A stretch of DNA of 64,000 nt from Sthenelais limicola (lineage: Eukaryota; Annelida; Polychaeta; Phyllodocida; Sigalionidae). Positions 1 to 12,017 of the stretch are shown here, piece after piece. The DNA lies in assembly GCA_942159475.1 (NCBI GenBank), contig OW804095.1, positions 151,766,808 to 151,830,807 on the forward strand. The letters run 5' to 3'. The position numbers and the translations under genes are program-made. A model generated the notes under the pieces. It did no database searches and was not told the origin of the DNA. It saw only the letters and a program-made list of their open reading frames with translations. Positions within the stretch are counted from its first letter, which is position 1; each line of letters begins with the position of its first letter.

Positions 1-74
1 TTTTTCAGCCTAATTTAGGAGAATTAACTTAGTGTATAGAGATGCCAATTGTACATTTTCTGACAGTCTGACCC
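1..74 (-). mobile_element. MITE-A copy, right part (cut by window start)
   Basis: The right end of a MITE-A copy in reverse orientation runs off the window edge. It keeps the CAATTGTACATTTTCTGA block and ends CTGACCC at 74. Here 'forward' means the copy begins TGGGTCAG and continues GGCAGCTGTACACATTTAG; 'reverse' is its complement. Confidence 0.75.
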
Positions 75-2077
75 ACACAATTATATGTACCCATTAACAC
101 GAACGGCTTAAACCGTCATTGATGTAAATACATACAAATATAATATTATATTTTAATTAATGTATATTATATAATTGTTGGATCTGACATGTGGTTGTCG
201 CATATTGGTTAATTGTAGGTGGTAAACCACTCGTGGTTTAATGGGAGGTTGTCATGACAACCGACACATTATTATCCAGATTTACCGCCACGATCCAACT
301 CTTCGACTTTAATATGTTTCACTTTATGTTATTAAAGACACGCGGTAAGCACTAAACTAGTGAACTAACGAGTGGGTTTCAGTTGCTTAGTTGATCGCAA
401 CTTGTCAGTAACACTTCTAAAGACTAGAATGTGTACACGGGATCGCAACTTGTGCACCTTTTCACGAACATTTCTAAAGATTATAATGTATATACTGGGG
501 CGGCAGTACTAATTGGGGATTTAGAAGGAGGAGGAGGAGGGGGGAGGGTATGGGGAGGGGGAGGGGAAGGATGGGGGATTGGGTGGAGGAGGAGGAGGGG
601 GAGGGGGAGGGGGAGAGAGGGGGAGGGGCGAGGGGCGAGGGGCGAGGGGCGAGGGGCGAGGGGCGAGGGGCAGGGGGGGAGGGGGAGGAGCCCAAATAGC
701 CCCCACCCCCAATTCTGGATCATCCACTCCGACTCTAAATAAACACCGATGAACCCATCCAGCCTTGGGGAATAGAGTTAGAGGCAGTGGAAGGCAGTAG
801 GGGTCGCTGCAAACAGCCCCCTAGCGGGCCCTTGTCACTTTCATCTGTCATTTACAGCCTTTCATCCTACACAGGCTTTTGATTCTTTCTAAATCGATCT
901 GAATTTAGATATCCTACCCTCGGCTAAATAACGTCCCAACCCTTATACAAGTAGCAATTCCTTCTTTCTCTTCTCCGTAACTCACTGCCGTCCTCCTACT
1001 TCTATATAATTTGTTCTATTTCCCTGCTTCCTGTTATTGTTCTTTATATTTTATATAACGAGATTCACAATGTCCTATATTTAAATTTATAGCTTATGCA
1101 AGCTCATTTACCAAGAGATGGTGTAGTACCCAGTCTACCTACTGTCATGTGTAGAAATGTACTTTTCTATATGAAAGGACTCTAGTCGCTAGTTATTAGG
1201 CTCTTCAAGCTACAAGTTACATGTACTTTATATCTATCACATATTCTAACCGAGGTAACAGCAGGAAGAAATGTGCTGATACATTTTCAGCACATAAGCA
1301 TGTCGACCTATTTGTCTATCTTTTCTGTAAATGCCATAGGACAAATAAAAGATTTTCTATTCTATTTTTTCTATATTTTCATTCAGATTTTTGTTTCTTT
1401 CATATGTTGTCTTTAGGAAATAAGTTTTAATTAGTCTGCCACATATTTCTGCTCTTATCAATCCTATACCTTCCATTTCTTCCTTCTCCTGTTATTCGCC
1501 TCCTCCTTTCCTTAGTTCCTTTTCCTCTATTTCCTATTTCTTGTTTTCCCCTGTCATCTCCTCCCTGGTGTTTAATCGTCCTTTTATTTACTTTCTTTTC
1601 TCTACTTTCTCTTTCTTTTCCCTTCTTTTTTTTCCTCGTCGCAGTATAGTCCAGAAAGCCACATTCCTCGAGCGTTGCAGTTCACTGCATACAGCGATAT
1701 GCTTAACGACAAGGCTAAGACTAAGTAGGGCTAAAAGTGGGAATCACCTGACCCCTAACAGTTAGGGGGTCATTAGGGCTTTCTACTACTGACTGCTCTC
1801 TTAATCTTTTTCTGCTCAATATTCATGTTACACCTTTTATTCTATATTAAGTATTTTTATACAGTAAATCTTTTTTTTTCTTTCTAAAGCCTTTTATTCA
1901 AATTCCTGCCTTCTCTTCTGTAAAACGACAGTCGAGATTATAAACAAGCATGCACAATGTATGATAAAGTTACAATAATCAATTGAAGACATTTGGCTCC
2001 AGCCATTACATCCAGGCTAAGAGCACTGACACATTACATCTATTGGGAACAGCTGAATGCAGCTCCACAATAGGGGG
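75..2077. other. Intergenic stretch without recognisable genes
   Basis: I see no convincing coding region. The stretch is A+T-rich with pyrimidine-rich parts (1440-1640). Short open frames here have no protein-like composition. The only notable structure is the G-rich tract listed separately. Confidence 0.5.
525..700 (+). repeat. G-rich tract with GGGGCGA tandem repeat
   Basis: A long plus-strand G-rich run. It starts as GGA/GGGGA repeats and passes into about seven copies of the heptamer GGGGCGA near 625-670. Runs of three to four G with short loops could form G-quadruplexes. The open frames through it are low-complexity shadows. Confidence 0.85.
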
Positions 2078-2426
2078 GTTTGCATGTGCCACTGCGCATG
2101 CCTGTCCCAATGCATCCTGGGATGGATTCTGTTGAAATCTGACAAACAAAATTAAGATGTTGCAACATTTCTATCGAAAATTGCACGAATGTTTTCACCA
2201 ATATCATAACTTTTATAAATGACCTATGAAAACCAAATGCATGATGGGAAAGATGGGGACTTTTGTTATGGAAACATGTATAACACATGGATATTGTCAT
2301 TAGAGCACAGATACATATCCTATACTGAACATGACATGTTTTCTACAGCTTTTACACTGTACCATTAGTCCCATAATTCCATGCGAATCAAGATTCAAAA
2401 TGGCGGCTATGCAAATCCCCCTATTG
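2078..2426 (+). mobile_element. MITE-C copy 1
   Basis: About 350 bp, bounded by CAATAGGGGGGTTTGCAT and its near-exact inverse ATGCAAATCCCCCTATTG. The interior matches 41255-41606 and, inverted, 58999-60084. The shared blocks include CCAAATGCATGATGGGAAAG and ACATGTATAACACATGGATA. No coding capacity is seen, so this is a non-autonomous DNA element. Confidence 0.75.
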
Positions 2427-2698
2427 GGAACTGCTCAATGCTGGTCGACAATTGAAACCCTGGGCTCATGCCTCACGCATGCACTAGCCACAATTGTCCC
2501 TGCCCTGCCCTGCTCGTGTGTTTGATGAAAGAGCGCGGGTTTTATGAGTTATGTTATCACACAGTCATCCATCAACTAATGCCCTCCCTGTCCTCATGTC
2601 TTGCTCCGCAATTGGATATTTCAGATAAAGCCTTGACCTTTTTTTATCAGTTGAGAGACTTGTATTTTCATCGCGTCTCGAAAGGTCATCGCCCTTTG
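2427..2698. other. Intergenic, nothing recognised
   Basis: No gene is supported. The sequence just right of MITE-C (ATTGGGAACTGCTCAATG) resembles the sequence left of it at 2042-2060, so the MITE may sit inside a short direct duplication. Confidence 0.4.
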
Positions 2699-2880
2699 TT
2701 CGCCTTACTCCTCTTCTACATGTATAAACTGTTTTCTCTGTCTCTCTCTCCCTTCTTCTCTATCTCTATTTCTTGGGTAGGATCATAAACTGCCTCCCTC
2801 TCAGCTCCCCCGTCCTTGATATAGCCATATTAAATGTGTTGATAAGGGCGTAAAGTAACCAATCTCACTCACTCTAGACA
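2699..2880 (-). repeat. Dispersed repeat F, copy 1
   Basis: On the minus strand this reads GAGTGAGTGAGATTGGTT, a TTTACGCCCTTATCAA block, then a purine-rich tail of AGAGATAGAGAAGAAGG type. The same order occurs on the plus strand at 17577-17740. The lead sequence recalls short repeats common in lophotrochozoan genomes; that link is from memory only. Confidence 0.6.
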
Positions 2881-2990
2881 AACTCACAAAGTTGTCCTAA
2901 TCTTGATTTGTTTTCTTGTACTACCTCGATGTAACTTTGAACATATCTTGGCGTTGTACGGTCTTGTATTGTTGTACAAGTATAGGCCTA

Positions 2991-3099
2991 GTCCACTAAG
3001 ACGATTCTCATGCGATTTTGGGCCTCAGAGGACTCTTTCCCACTAAATCCTGTGAGAATCGCATGAGAATCGCATGAGAATCTGCTTAGTGACCTACGC
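2991..3099. mobile_element. Small hairpin MITE with CACTAAG ends
   Basis: About 110 bp. The left end TCCACTAAGACGATTCTC is inverted at the right as GAGAATCTGCTTAGTGA. The right half holds two direct copies of GAGAATCGCAT next to each other. It could fold into one imperfect hairpin. Confidence 0.55.
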
Positions 3100-3392
3100 C
3101 CTTAGAAGAAACTTGTTGGGGCTCATTGAGACTAGTTGGTGCTCGTTGGGGAAGATATTCTTTGCTAGAATTTATATTATATTAGATGTTCCGCGAAGAA
3201 CAATCAAAAGTCATCCCATATCGACAGCCATCAGTATCGTAGATAATACGTAAGACTCATTACCACAATAATATAATGTAGCAAAGAACCAGCTTACTTC
3301 ATAAAGTGAAGCATTCTGGTTTCTTGCATTGGAACCCGCCTTCTTCGGGACATGCCTGGGTGTTCACTGAACCTAGAGGGATGTCTGAACTA
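3100..3392. other. Intergenic, nothing recognised
   Basis: No gene or repeat family identified. Confidence 0.4.
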
Positions 3393-3608
3393 AGGTCGTC
3401 ATGAAAATGTATAATTAACAGCTCCCCGCATTTAGTGCTAACTTATATTAAAACATGACAAATACTAGGTATATCTGGCTATATTTGGTATCGCCTTGAT
3501 TCAACAAACCTGTTCGGTCATGTGGAACTATATTTTGAACCCTATTTCTGTCTCAAATGTGGGTTATTTGAGAGAATTGGCGAAGGCTAATCGCACATTT
3601 TGTTGCTA
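3393..3608 (+). mobile_element. MITE-A copy, decayed
   Basis: The interior is recognisable (TACTAGGTATATCTGG, TGTGGGTTATTTGAGAGAATTGG), but both ends are mutated beyond the terminal motif. An old copy of the GATCGTCAG subfamily. Confidence 0.6.
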
Positions 3609-3861
3609 TTTCAATCGTACGTTATGTCCAGAGATGCTCCCATATATAGTTCATCATAGAAGGCATGGTACTGAGAGTGTGCTACTGTATAGCATGGAGG
3701 AGGAGTTGGCATACAAGTGGAACACCAGCGATTAAAGTGAAATAGGTGCGATGCAATCCTGCATAACGGTCGCCGCCGCCGCGATCAATCACATCATTGT
3801 CCCTTTACTCACTTACCATTCTACCATCGCCTACACACACAGCTGGGCGATATCTTTACTG

Positions 3862-4093
3862 GGGCGAAACTGACAGAAAGTGTACAATTCGGCTTCTCCA
3901 ATTGTCTAATATCGCAAATTTAAGAGAAGATTGATATTAAAATTTGGTTCAGCATAACCATACAGACTGTTTGAATGAAGGCAATGTCAAATATATTCAG
4001 ATATACCGAGTATTGCCTATTTTTCAGTCTAATTTAGAAGAATTTACTAAATGTGTAGATCTGTCGATTGTACATTTTTTTGAAGATCTGACG
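3862..4093 (-). mobile_element. MITE-A copy, diverged
   Basis: Reverse copy with degraded ends (GGGCGAAACTGACAG; GAAGATCTGACGC). The interior AGATATACCGAGTATTG and CAGTCTAATTTAGAAG blocks match the family. Confidence 0.65.
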
Positions 4094-4490
4094 CTCCCCT
4101 GATTCCTCCAGTAACGATCCAAATAATGTATTCACATGTATTCGCATCAACTGCATCAATACCACATCGTCATTGTATACATTTGGTATATACAATATAT
4201 ACAATAAATGATTTATAAAATATATATGCGATATGTATTGCCAACATGTATTTATTGTATGTATAGGGACAGAGAGTCAGAGAGAGAGAGAGAAGTTGGG
4301 TGGGTGTTAATTCTTTTAGAACCGGTTCTAAAACAATACCAGCTGTTATTCGTATATAATTAATTTAGTCATCATTCATGGTATTATATATATGAACATA
4401 TTATTAGAACATACTTTAGACCGGCCGAGTGCATAATTCCTCTAGGGTTTAGACAGAGCACAGTCTGGGTGATATACGGATATTTATGAG
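4094..4490. other. A+T-rich intergenic sequence
   Basis: Holds a TATATACAATA-type stretch and a short (GA)n run near 4270-4295. No gene seen. Confidence 0.4.
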
Positions 4491-4711
4491 GATCAGACCG
4501 TCCAAAAATGTACAATCCACAGCTCTACACATTCAGTAAAGTCTACAAAATCAGACTAAAATATGTGAAAAACTAGATACATCGGAGTATATTTATTATA
4601 TAACATCTGTTTGGTTTGATTAAACTGTTTTAACATCACTTTTATCTTCAATTTGCTATTATTTGAGATGATTGTTGAAGGTGGATTGTACATTTCCCGA
4701 CGACTTCCCCC
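4491..4711 (+). mobile_element. MITE-A copy, decayed
   Basis: Forward copy with ends GATCAGACCGTCC and GACGACTTCCCC. The middle is eroded but ATTATTTGAGATGATTG remains. The open frames over it are chance. Confidence 0.55.
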
Positions 4712-5019
4712 ATATATACACATGTACTTGGAGAGGGGCGGAGTGCATTGTATTGACCTGTATAGTATGAGGCAATTCAGCCTGACAGCTCTGGATGTCA
4801 ATGGACAAGCGATATTACGGCAGCGAGAGGTGGTTAGTGAAAGCACCCGCTCTTAGCTTATCCTTCACATTAGGTACAGACTTGTCTGAAAGCCTCTGAC
4901 ATGGAGGTAGAGAAGCCATCTTCCATGGAGACTGTAAGGAGTCATCCATCTGTCATTTTCTAACTCTTTACATCAACTTTCTATATCTTTCTATGGTAGG
5001 ATGCACAGTCGTAGTGTAT
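4712..5019. other. Intergenic, nothing recognised
   Basis: No gene or repeat family identified. Confidence 0.4.
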
Positions 5020-5254
5020 GGGTCAGATTTTCAGAAAATGTACAATTCAACTTCACCAATCTTCTCAAATAACCCAAATTTCAGACATAAATAAGGTTCA
5101 AATCACAGTTCAACCTAACCCAACAGATTGTTAGAATCAATGCAATGCCGAATACACTCGAATTTACCAAGTATTGACTAAATTTCACCCTAATTTAGCA
5201 GAACTTACTTAATATGTACAGCTGCCAATTGTACATTTTCTGAAAATCTGACCC
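5020..5254 (-). mobile_element. MITE-A, full length
   Basis: A 235-bp reverse copy with intact ends GGGTCAGATTTTCAG and CTGAAAATCTGACCC. It sits in TAT/ATA-type target sequence. No coding capacity. Confidence 0.85.
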
Positions 5255-5344
5255 CATATACGAAGGTGTTTTCCGCTAAAGCTCAATTCTGTCTCGTCAT
5301 GTAGCATTGTTGTACCGACATTTGATAATATTTTTGTATGTGTT

Positions 5345-5680
5345 TTTTATGTTTTGTGAAGGGTTTGAATTCGGGATAAAGTTTTTACTGGAAAAGTCAC
5401 CGTTATAAGTTAAAATATTTTTTTTCATGTGAATTTCGGAGGTTTCCATTGGCGGTCGAAGACTCTTTTCATGGTGCATCTCTTCTGCAAGTTTCCAGAG
5501 TGTCTTACATGTTTTCTGAAGAGTTTGAAACTTAAGTAAAGTTTCAACTGGACAAGTTACCATTATACGGTTTGTATTTAGTTTTGTTTATATGAATTTC
5601 CTAGGTGTCCTTCGTTCCTTATGTTTTCAGGGTGCTTCTCTTTTGCAAGCTTCTGTTTTCTGGGTTTTTTTCCAGGGAGT
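5345..5680. repeat. Tandem duplication, period about 160 bp
   Basis: Two diverged units, beginning near 5349 and 5509. Each runs ATGTTTTNTGAAG, then TAAAGTTTNNACTGG, then TGAATTTC, then GCTTCTCTTNTGCAAG. A third, shorter start may follow at about 5653. It is non-coding as far as I can see. Confidence 0.65.
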
Positions 5681-5976
5681 TTTCTGGTGATCCTGAACCT
5701 TAAAGAAAGGTTCCAAAATAAGGGTTCCTGCACTCACGATGTTGTCAGGCCAGTACAACTCCTTCTTCATAGAAACTTCTGTTCCCAAAGACTTAAGTCA
5801 AAAGTCTTCCCTCTAATTCACCTACTTTTCCGCGAGCTACTCTCTCCTAATGAGGCCATGTGCTGAGCATGTAGATTCCAGCTGAGGAGAGTGTGGCTGG
5901 GCGAGTGTGATTACTTGTAGAGGAGGTGCCGCAGCTACAGTTGATCAGACGAGGACACACCACCGCCGTTAATATA
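5681..5976. other. Intergenic, nothing recognised
   Basis: No gene supported. Confidence 0.4.
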
Positions 5977-6792
5977 TCAGTTTGTTATGGAGCAAAAAAC
6001 AAAAACGTCGCATGACAGCGAAATGAGAGAGAGAGGTTCGAGGGAGGGAGGAGGAGAGGAAACGGGAATCAGAGGGAGGGAGAGGATGGCGAGAGTGAGA
6101 GAGGGATGGGGAGAGGGAGGGAAAGAGGAAAGAAAGAGAGAGGTAGATAGAGAAAGAGAAACATATGAGTTGAAAAAAAGAAGAGTTGCGAGGGTGAATG
6201 GAAAAGAAAGATTGGGAGAGAGTGAGGGGAAGGAAAGAGAGAAAAAAGAGGAGGCAGAGTTGGAGTAGGAAGAGGTGGGGAGAAGGCGGTGGAAGAAGAG
6301 AAAGAGCAGAAGAGAAGGAGGGGAGAGAGGAGCAAGTGGAGGAAAATAGGGAGTGGAATATAGCAAGAGGAAGATGAGAGAGAGCCCTTGCTGAGGGAGA
6401 GACAGAGAGAGAAAAGAGAGAGTCCTAGTAGACAGAAAGACAACGAGAGAGGGAGACAGACAAACAGAAAGAAGGGAAAGAGGGTGCAGCGAGAGAGGGA
6501 GTGAGAAAGAGAGATTCCTAGCCGACAGAAAGAAGTTAGAGAAAGAAAGGCTCCTAGCAGATAGAGAGAGAGAGAGGAAGAAAGAAGGGAGAGAGAAGGA
6601 GAGAGAAAAGAGACAGGAGAGAAAGGGGTGGGGGGAGAGAGAGGGTCATAACACAGAGAGACAGAGAAGAGAGGAAGACAGGAAGGAGAGAGAGCCCTAG
6701 CAGAGAGAACGAGACAGAGAGAGAGAGAGAGCAGGAGAGATTTCTAACAGAGAGAGAATGTGTGGGAGAGAGAGAGAGTGTGGGAAAGTCAA
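5977..6792 (+). repeat. Purine-rich (GA)n low-complexity tract
   Basis: About 800 bp of almost pure A and G on the plus strand, made of GAGA, GGGAGA and GAAAGA runs. Imperfect internal periodicity is marked by recurring GCCCTAGCAGA or TCCTAGC words near 6380-6720. Long open frames on both strands are composition artefacts (poly-Ser/Leu or poly-Arg/Glu). Confidence 0.85.
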
Positions 6793-6834
6793 AACGAGCG
6801 TTACGCAATCATCGACTTATCGTACGCACGCAGG

Positions 6835-6862
6835 GCGGTATATTTATACCGCTCACGTGTCC
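6835..6862. promoter_or_regulatory. TATA palindrome beside a CACGTG E-box (speculative)
   Basis: GGTATATTTATACC is a perfect palindrome containing a TATA-type core. It is followed at once by GCTCACGTG, which holds a canonical E-box. No transcript start can be tied to it. Confidence 0.2.
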
Positions 6863-6937
6863 GCCCTGACCCGGCGTCACCACACAACACATAACATCAT
6901 TATAATAGAGAAACAATTGACACGGCCAGACACCTAA

Positions 6938-7092
6938 CTTCCGTGCCAGGAATAATCGTTATCCCTCCACCTCTCATGAACTGAGCGGACATGGAGGATG
7001 GTGCACTGATTGTAATGATAGAAAGGCTTTCATCTCGGACAAAAGGCACCAATGGTTTGTTTGAAAAAAGGCTCAGTCCTCCATTCATTGTG
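6938..7092 (-). CDS. Possible internal exon, unknown protein
   Basis: On the minus strand, a CACCAG acceptor-like site is followed by about 50 open codons. The composition is protein-like (SLVVDTMNGGLSLF, then ITISAPSSMSAQF). They end near a weak donor, GAA|GTTAGG. It lies downstream of the signal-peptide exon at 8082-8158 on the same strand. The phases do not join directly (phase 2 against phase 0), so another exon would be needed. I recognise no domain. It may be chance. Confidence 0.2.
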
Positions 7093-8081
7093 TCCACCAC
7101 CAGTGACTGGTGTATGGCCATAGTATATATTTAGGCCAGGACAACATGATAAGACAGGGTTAATTATTTTCCCATTCACGACCAATTATCAAATCAATTA
7201 ATTGGGATTATTAGGGTTTTCTCTTGATGTCTAGTTGTCATATTATGTCAGCTGGGAATTGTCTTTATGATATAGATGAATGGGGTTTAATATAATAATA
7301 TTATTCACTTTACGTTGAATATATTGCCATTATCGTGGGTATATACCTCCAAGAGTATAATTCCTGATGCCCTGACCTAAATGTATAATATAATTTGAAT
7401 TAGGAGGACGAGACTTGATTCAGTCGCCATATAAAACACTTGATTTTGTGTATGGTACACATTATCCTATACATACAGGCATATATGGTGCGCAGCAACG
7501 GACTCTTGCCATATACTACTAGCACTAGTGGTATACGGGCAACGGGAGCTATCTCCTTATACCATACACCTTATCTATTCATTAAATCTTGGGTACGTAG
7601 GGCCCTCAGACAGTTATGTACCACCAGTAACTGTTGTGGAACCAGTTTCCCCCTCAGTATCCTTAAACTGAGTTCGATATACAGTCATTACTCCCAAACT
7701 TTATCATGTAAATTACTTTATTTTATGTTAGTTTATGTTAGTTTTTATCTTTTTAATGTTTTAGGTATATTGGTTGGTTTGAATAATTATAACTTTATGA
7801 CAATTTATGACAATTGCTCACAAAAGTTGATTAAAGAATTTGGTTTCACAAATATATATCTTGTGAAGGTTGATTAATTCTTGATTATGTCAAATAAATA
7901 CATATTCCTAAATTGATAAATCACATTCATCGATGCTGAGAACCTATGATGTTGTATACATGTAGTAGATTCATCCAAAACCACCTATAAAAATGAACAA
8001 ATTGTTTTGATTAGGCACACACATATTAATCCACCTATTTATAAATAAATAAATAAATAATAAAATAATATAAAATCTTAC
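7093..8081. other. Probable intron or intergenic sequence
   Basis: A+T-rich, with a short (AAAT)n run at 8041-8066. If the exon at 8082-8158 is real, this is at least partly its first intron. The 145-codon plus-strand open frame at 7440-7877 has no recognisable motif and I do not support it. Confidence 0.35.
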
Positions 8082-8158
8082 CTTCCACCTTCACTGCCGC
8101 CGAGGACCAACAAGGGGGAAGCCAGAAGAAGGAAGAGGAGACGTGACGTGAAATCCAT
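8082..8158 (-). CDS. First coding exon with signal peptide, secreted or membrane protein
   Basis: The minus strand has an ATG at 8158 in a good context (ACAAGATGG). It opens 25 codons followed by AG and the strong donor GTAAGATTTT. The peptide starts MDFTSR and continues with a hydrophobic core LLFLLLASPLLVL. It then has LGG/SEGG, a plausible signal-peptidase site near residues 20-21. This is the classic look of a secretory first exon. The rest of the protein must lie at lower coordinates on the minus strand or beyond the window; I could not assemble it, so no function can be given. An ATTATAAC motif about 60 bp upstream of the ATG could be a TATA element. The exon is short, so chance remains possible. 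Confidence 0.5.
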
Positions 8159-11100
8159 CTTGTTAGAATGTGATCACAGAGCGAGCTGCTCTTTATTGTT
8201 CGTTATAATGAGTGAACAATTCAATCACACCAAACCCCACCAGCGTGGGACGTTTGTTTCAGACACGCACTAGTGCCTCTAATGCAGTAGCTACGGTTCG
8301 TAGTGTTTCCACAAATTTCTCTCACCTAAACTCGATAATTCATGTATAATATATCGGTAATAACAGTAGTAATGTTCGTAAATCTTGTAGTAGTTGGTAT
8401 CTGAGGAGTCTGTATGACTGTCTATACGTTAGAACTGGTCAAATACATAAGCCTCTTGTAGTGATAGTCCGACTCCGGGAGACCGATGCTAGTGGCTGGC
8501 TTCACCGGGGTAAACACAGCACAAGGGCCGTTGAGATGATCGCCTGTCGGGCCGGTAGGTTGTCGGTAGTTAGCCTTCCTTCCTCCTTGGACCAGTATAA
8601 CCAGGGTTGACGGCTGGAGAGCTTGGGAAGACTGGAGGAGTGTTGGTAGGGCCACACGTAAAGTACTACAGTAGTGGAGTAGCCTCAGTACGGGAGGGGG
8701 AGCGGTCAGTTATAGGTACAGCGCTCACAGGGAGGGGCCGGTGCTGGACCACCAAACAACTCACTGTCTCAAACTCAACCCAGAAGATGATGGACAGCAG
8801 TAGTGGTTGGTCAAATTGAGATCTTGGTGGTTAGTAGGTGAAGCAGACGATCAGTAGAACTGTTGTATAAGTTGTTGAACGTTTGGTATTTGGTAGTATA
8901 GTAGTACTATTCACCTTCAGCGTCTGTATACGTGTGTATGGGTGAGAGACACAAACCTGTCTATTGCCTCCGCATGTGCTATTGCCGCCACAATGGTAGG
9001 AAAGTGTGAAATGAGTGATGAGATGTCAGTGATGCACTCCAACACTTGGTCATCAGTGACCAGCAGGGCATACCAGTAGTAGTGGGCCTCGTCATATAAT
9101 TAAATGTCGTCTGCTGTCGATTTCCTCCTTCTCCGATACCAGATAGCGTCTACCAGTGACTGTACTACCACCACACATACTCACACACGCTGGCTGCGTC
9201 TCACTCTCTCTCTCTACCGCTATTCTCTTCCACCGTACGGGCGTTCCTTCGATTCGATTCTTGCGCCGGAGTTCTGGTAGTGCTATAACCATGCACCAAC
9301 TCCTACCAACGGCGGTGGTTGGACACTGAGGAAACGCGCGCCCAAGGACGTGGCGCCCTCCTTTAAACCAACGGCAATTGCTGGAACTAACTGAGTGGAT
9401 GGCTGGTAGGAGTTAGTTGATCGGACGCTGGTATGGAGCGTTCCTGCAGGAGGCAATCTTCTTCAGGCGTTCGTGGTAGGAAGTATTGTAGCGTTCGTCC
9501 GTTCTGGTGTTGGTATACTGGTATATAGCGGTGCTGTAGATAGGAGGATAGGGAGTGGGAAAGTTGTGGTGGCTGCGGCTGCACTTGGCTTCGAAAATGG
9601 CTTCGGAAATGGCTTCAAGTTGATTGCAGTTCTCTCTATACTACTGTAGGTATTAAACCTCACTCTCCACTCCACAACTTTCCAGGCATTGTTCTTGATC
9701 TCATATTGATCCCCTTGTTGTATACACTTGCCTTGTGTTGAACGTGTACACACTTTTACTTCAAGTCCACACAGCGATGAATGAGGAAATTTGTATTTAT
9801 TTGGATCAATATCAACCGCTCTTCAGAGTGTGAAATCAGCTCTGCCTCCAACTTTGTTTTAAAATGTCATTCTTAAAACTGGGTGAGGAGAAGGAAAGAG
9901 AAAAAGCTTTCGATCCACTTGAAGTGTTGCCCAACCGATTTAGCTTAATGGCCACTCGGCGAAAAGAGTGAACGATTACTTACTAGCAAGTATTGACCCA
10001 AAGACATTCCAACTATTCTCTCGAGTTCCAACCTGTTTGGGCTCTGATGGACACCACCACCGCCTAAGTACAACTTTCGAGCTGTGGAGAAAATTGCGCT
10101 GGAGAAGGAAGATCTGTCCCTCTTTTTCTTAGACCAACAAATAAAAGAATGTTTAGCGAGAGAGAGATATTTTCACTTTCTTATCCCTTTCCAAAAGCAC
10201 CTACGGATGAATAAACATAAAAATTCAAGAGTTACTGTCAGAAAGTTTTCTTATATGTACCTCACAAGTGTTAAAAATATGTTTTTTAGTTTTAAAAGGG
10301 ACTGAAACTGTCAGGTATAGAACAAGTTAAAGGTGAGGAAAGTTAAATTGCTCGGTGCTGCATTGGCTTGTAGTTACTGGTCCGAGTAGGACGGAGCAGT
10401 GGAACCCACTCGAGCAGTGCCTAGGTAGGTTTCCAATACATTAATATACCATACACCTGTGTATACCTATACCTGCCAGTCCTTAATACCATATGCAATG
10501 TGAATATCGACCCTCAGTCTCTTTATATATAGAGAGCGGGAGATGACGATAGAGGGGGGAGGTTGGCTGGATGGTTAGCTATAGGTTATAGTAGTGGTGG
10601 TCGCCTATAGCAATCAGTGTATTAATGCTATAGATCCCTGTTAGACCATCATCTCTTTGGGCAGGGCTTGTTTGTGTGGGCTTATGAAGGTGTGTGTGTA
10701 TACATATATACACATATGTACATAGAGGCTTGGGTAAGTCCAGTCCACTCAGTTTATATCTCTTACTAGTTTTACAATACAAAAGTATCATATATAATGG
10801 AACGGGTCATATTTATATTATATATTATATTGTATGTTACCTCCTCTTATATATAATGTATCAATTAAAAAGTTTGTATTCATATCACATAGGACGATAA
10901 CAAAGGACAGATAAGATAATATTAGATAAAGGTAAGATACCAGTCGGTGGAAGAACTAAAACTGGGGCTTGTCACATGCGGGAGTCTATAATACTCATTG
11001 TTCTAATCCCATCAGAGACATACGGTATTAAGTCACGCTCTATTTGGCCGTCCACCACCTCCTCCTCCAGCTGCCTCTATGCCTATAGCAATAGTAAATA

Positions 11101-12017
11101 TTGACTCTCTATGATAGTCCCCCCGCAGTCCGATCCCTTCCTCACTCAGTTCTGTAGTTGCACCACAACCACAGCCACCTCTCCTCCCTCATCCACTCCT
11201 TGCCACAAGTATTGGGTCCTCGACTGGACCCAATGGAAAGCCATTCTTGTTGCTGGCATCTGGCGATGGCCAAATATTGCCTGGCTATGGGCCCACCCTC
11301 TGGCGCGGTTGATGGTCTGTTGGGCTGGTGGTAGTATCAAATGTCTCTCCTCCTTTTCTCTCTTTTCTCGTGCTTTCTTTCCAATATCGCCTGGTTGCTT
11401 GCTTGCTGAGAGGACCAACAGTAACGATTAGAAAGAAGTGAGGGTGAGACTGGCTGGTAGACACGGAAGGGGATCGAGGGAAGGAAGCACACGGCTAGAG
11501 AGCAGGGGTAGAAGCGAACCAACAAGTGTTTTAGCAGTCTGCAGGCTTTTAGAAGAGATTCCCCATGAATAACACCCCAAGTATCATCTCCTACTTCACC
11601 CTTTACTTCACTTCTTAAATGATGCTGGGGTAAGGGTGAAAGAAATACCCCTTTTTCTTACTTTTCCACCCCTAGATATAAGCCCAATCCTTGCACTCAC
11701 TCCGGGGAGTGTTCAAGTGTTCACCTTATAAATCTCACTTCACCATCGGTGCCGGTAACAGATGCTTTTTGTTAAACTTGGAAGTCTTTCTCCTCTTGTT
11801 TCAACTCCTTTAGTTGCTATGGCGATGATTCTGGGAGCGTGAAGAAGTCTTCCTCCTCTAGGTGGTCAAGCTACCAGGAGCTCCTCCAGAGTGGGATCGG
11901 TCAGTCCAGAAAAAAAAACTCCCTCCGGGCTGATGATGATGATATTGAAGTGGAGAAGAAAAAAATAAAAGAAGAAGAGACCGCGAGGAGCCGACTGGTC
12001 GGATTATCCTTAAGAGC
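8159..12017. other. Long stretch without supported genes
   Basis: This is more CpG-containing than its surroundings, especially 8400-9400 and 11100-11500. The open frames (for example 9463-9753 minus, 11111-11431 plus) look like chance frames or low-complexity sequence. A short inverted pair, CAACTCCTACCA near 9298 and TGGTAGGAGTTAG near 9402, flanks about 90 bp. The part just right of 8159 would be the promoter region of the minus-strand exon at 8082-8158. Confidence 0.4.

Noticed and set aside
5977..6808. Long open frames on both strands (93-129 codons)
   Set aside because: They are translations of the (GA)n tract: Ser/Leu/Pro-rich or Arg/Glu-rich peptides with no complexity.
7440..7877. 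145-codon plus-strand frame
   Set aside because: Start lies in A+T-rich sequence, composition is not protein-like, and no motif or neighbouring exon supports it.
9463..9753. Minus-strand frame with a Cys/Trp pattern slightly like a VWC domain
   Set aside because: Too few cysteines, half the frame is low complexity, and no splice sites support it.
11111..11431. 106-codon Trp-rich plus-strand frame
   Set aside because: Odd composition, an equally long frame on the opposite strand, no recognisable domain.
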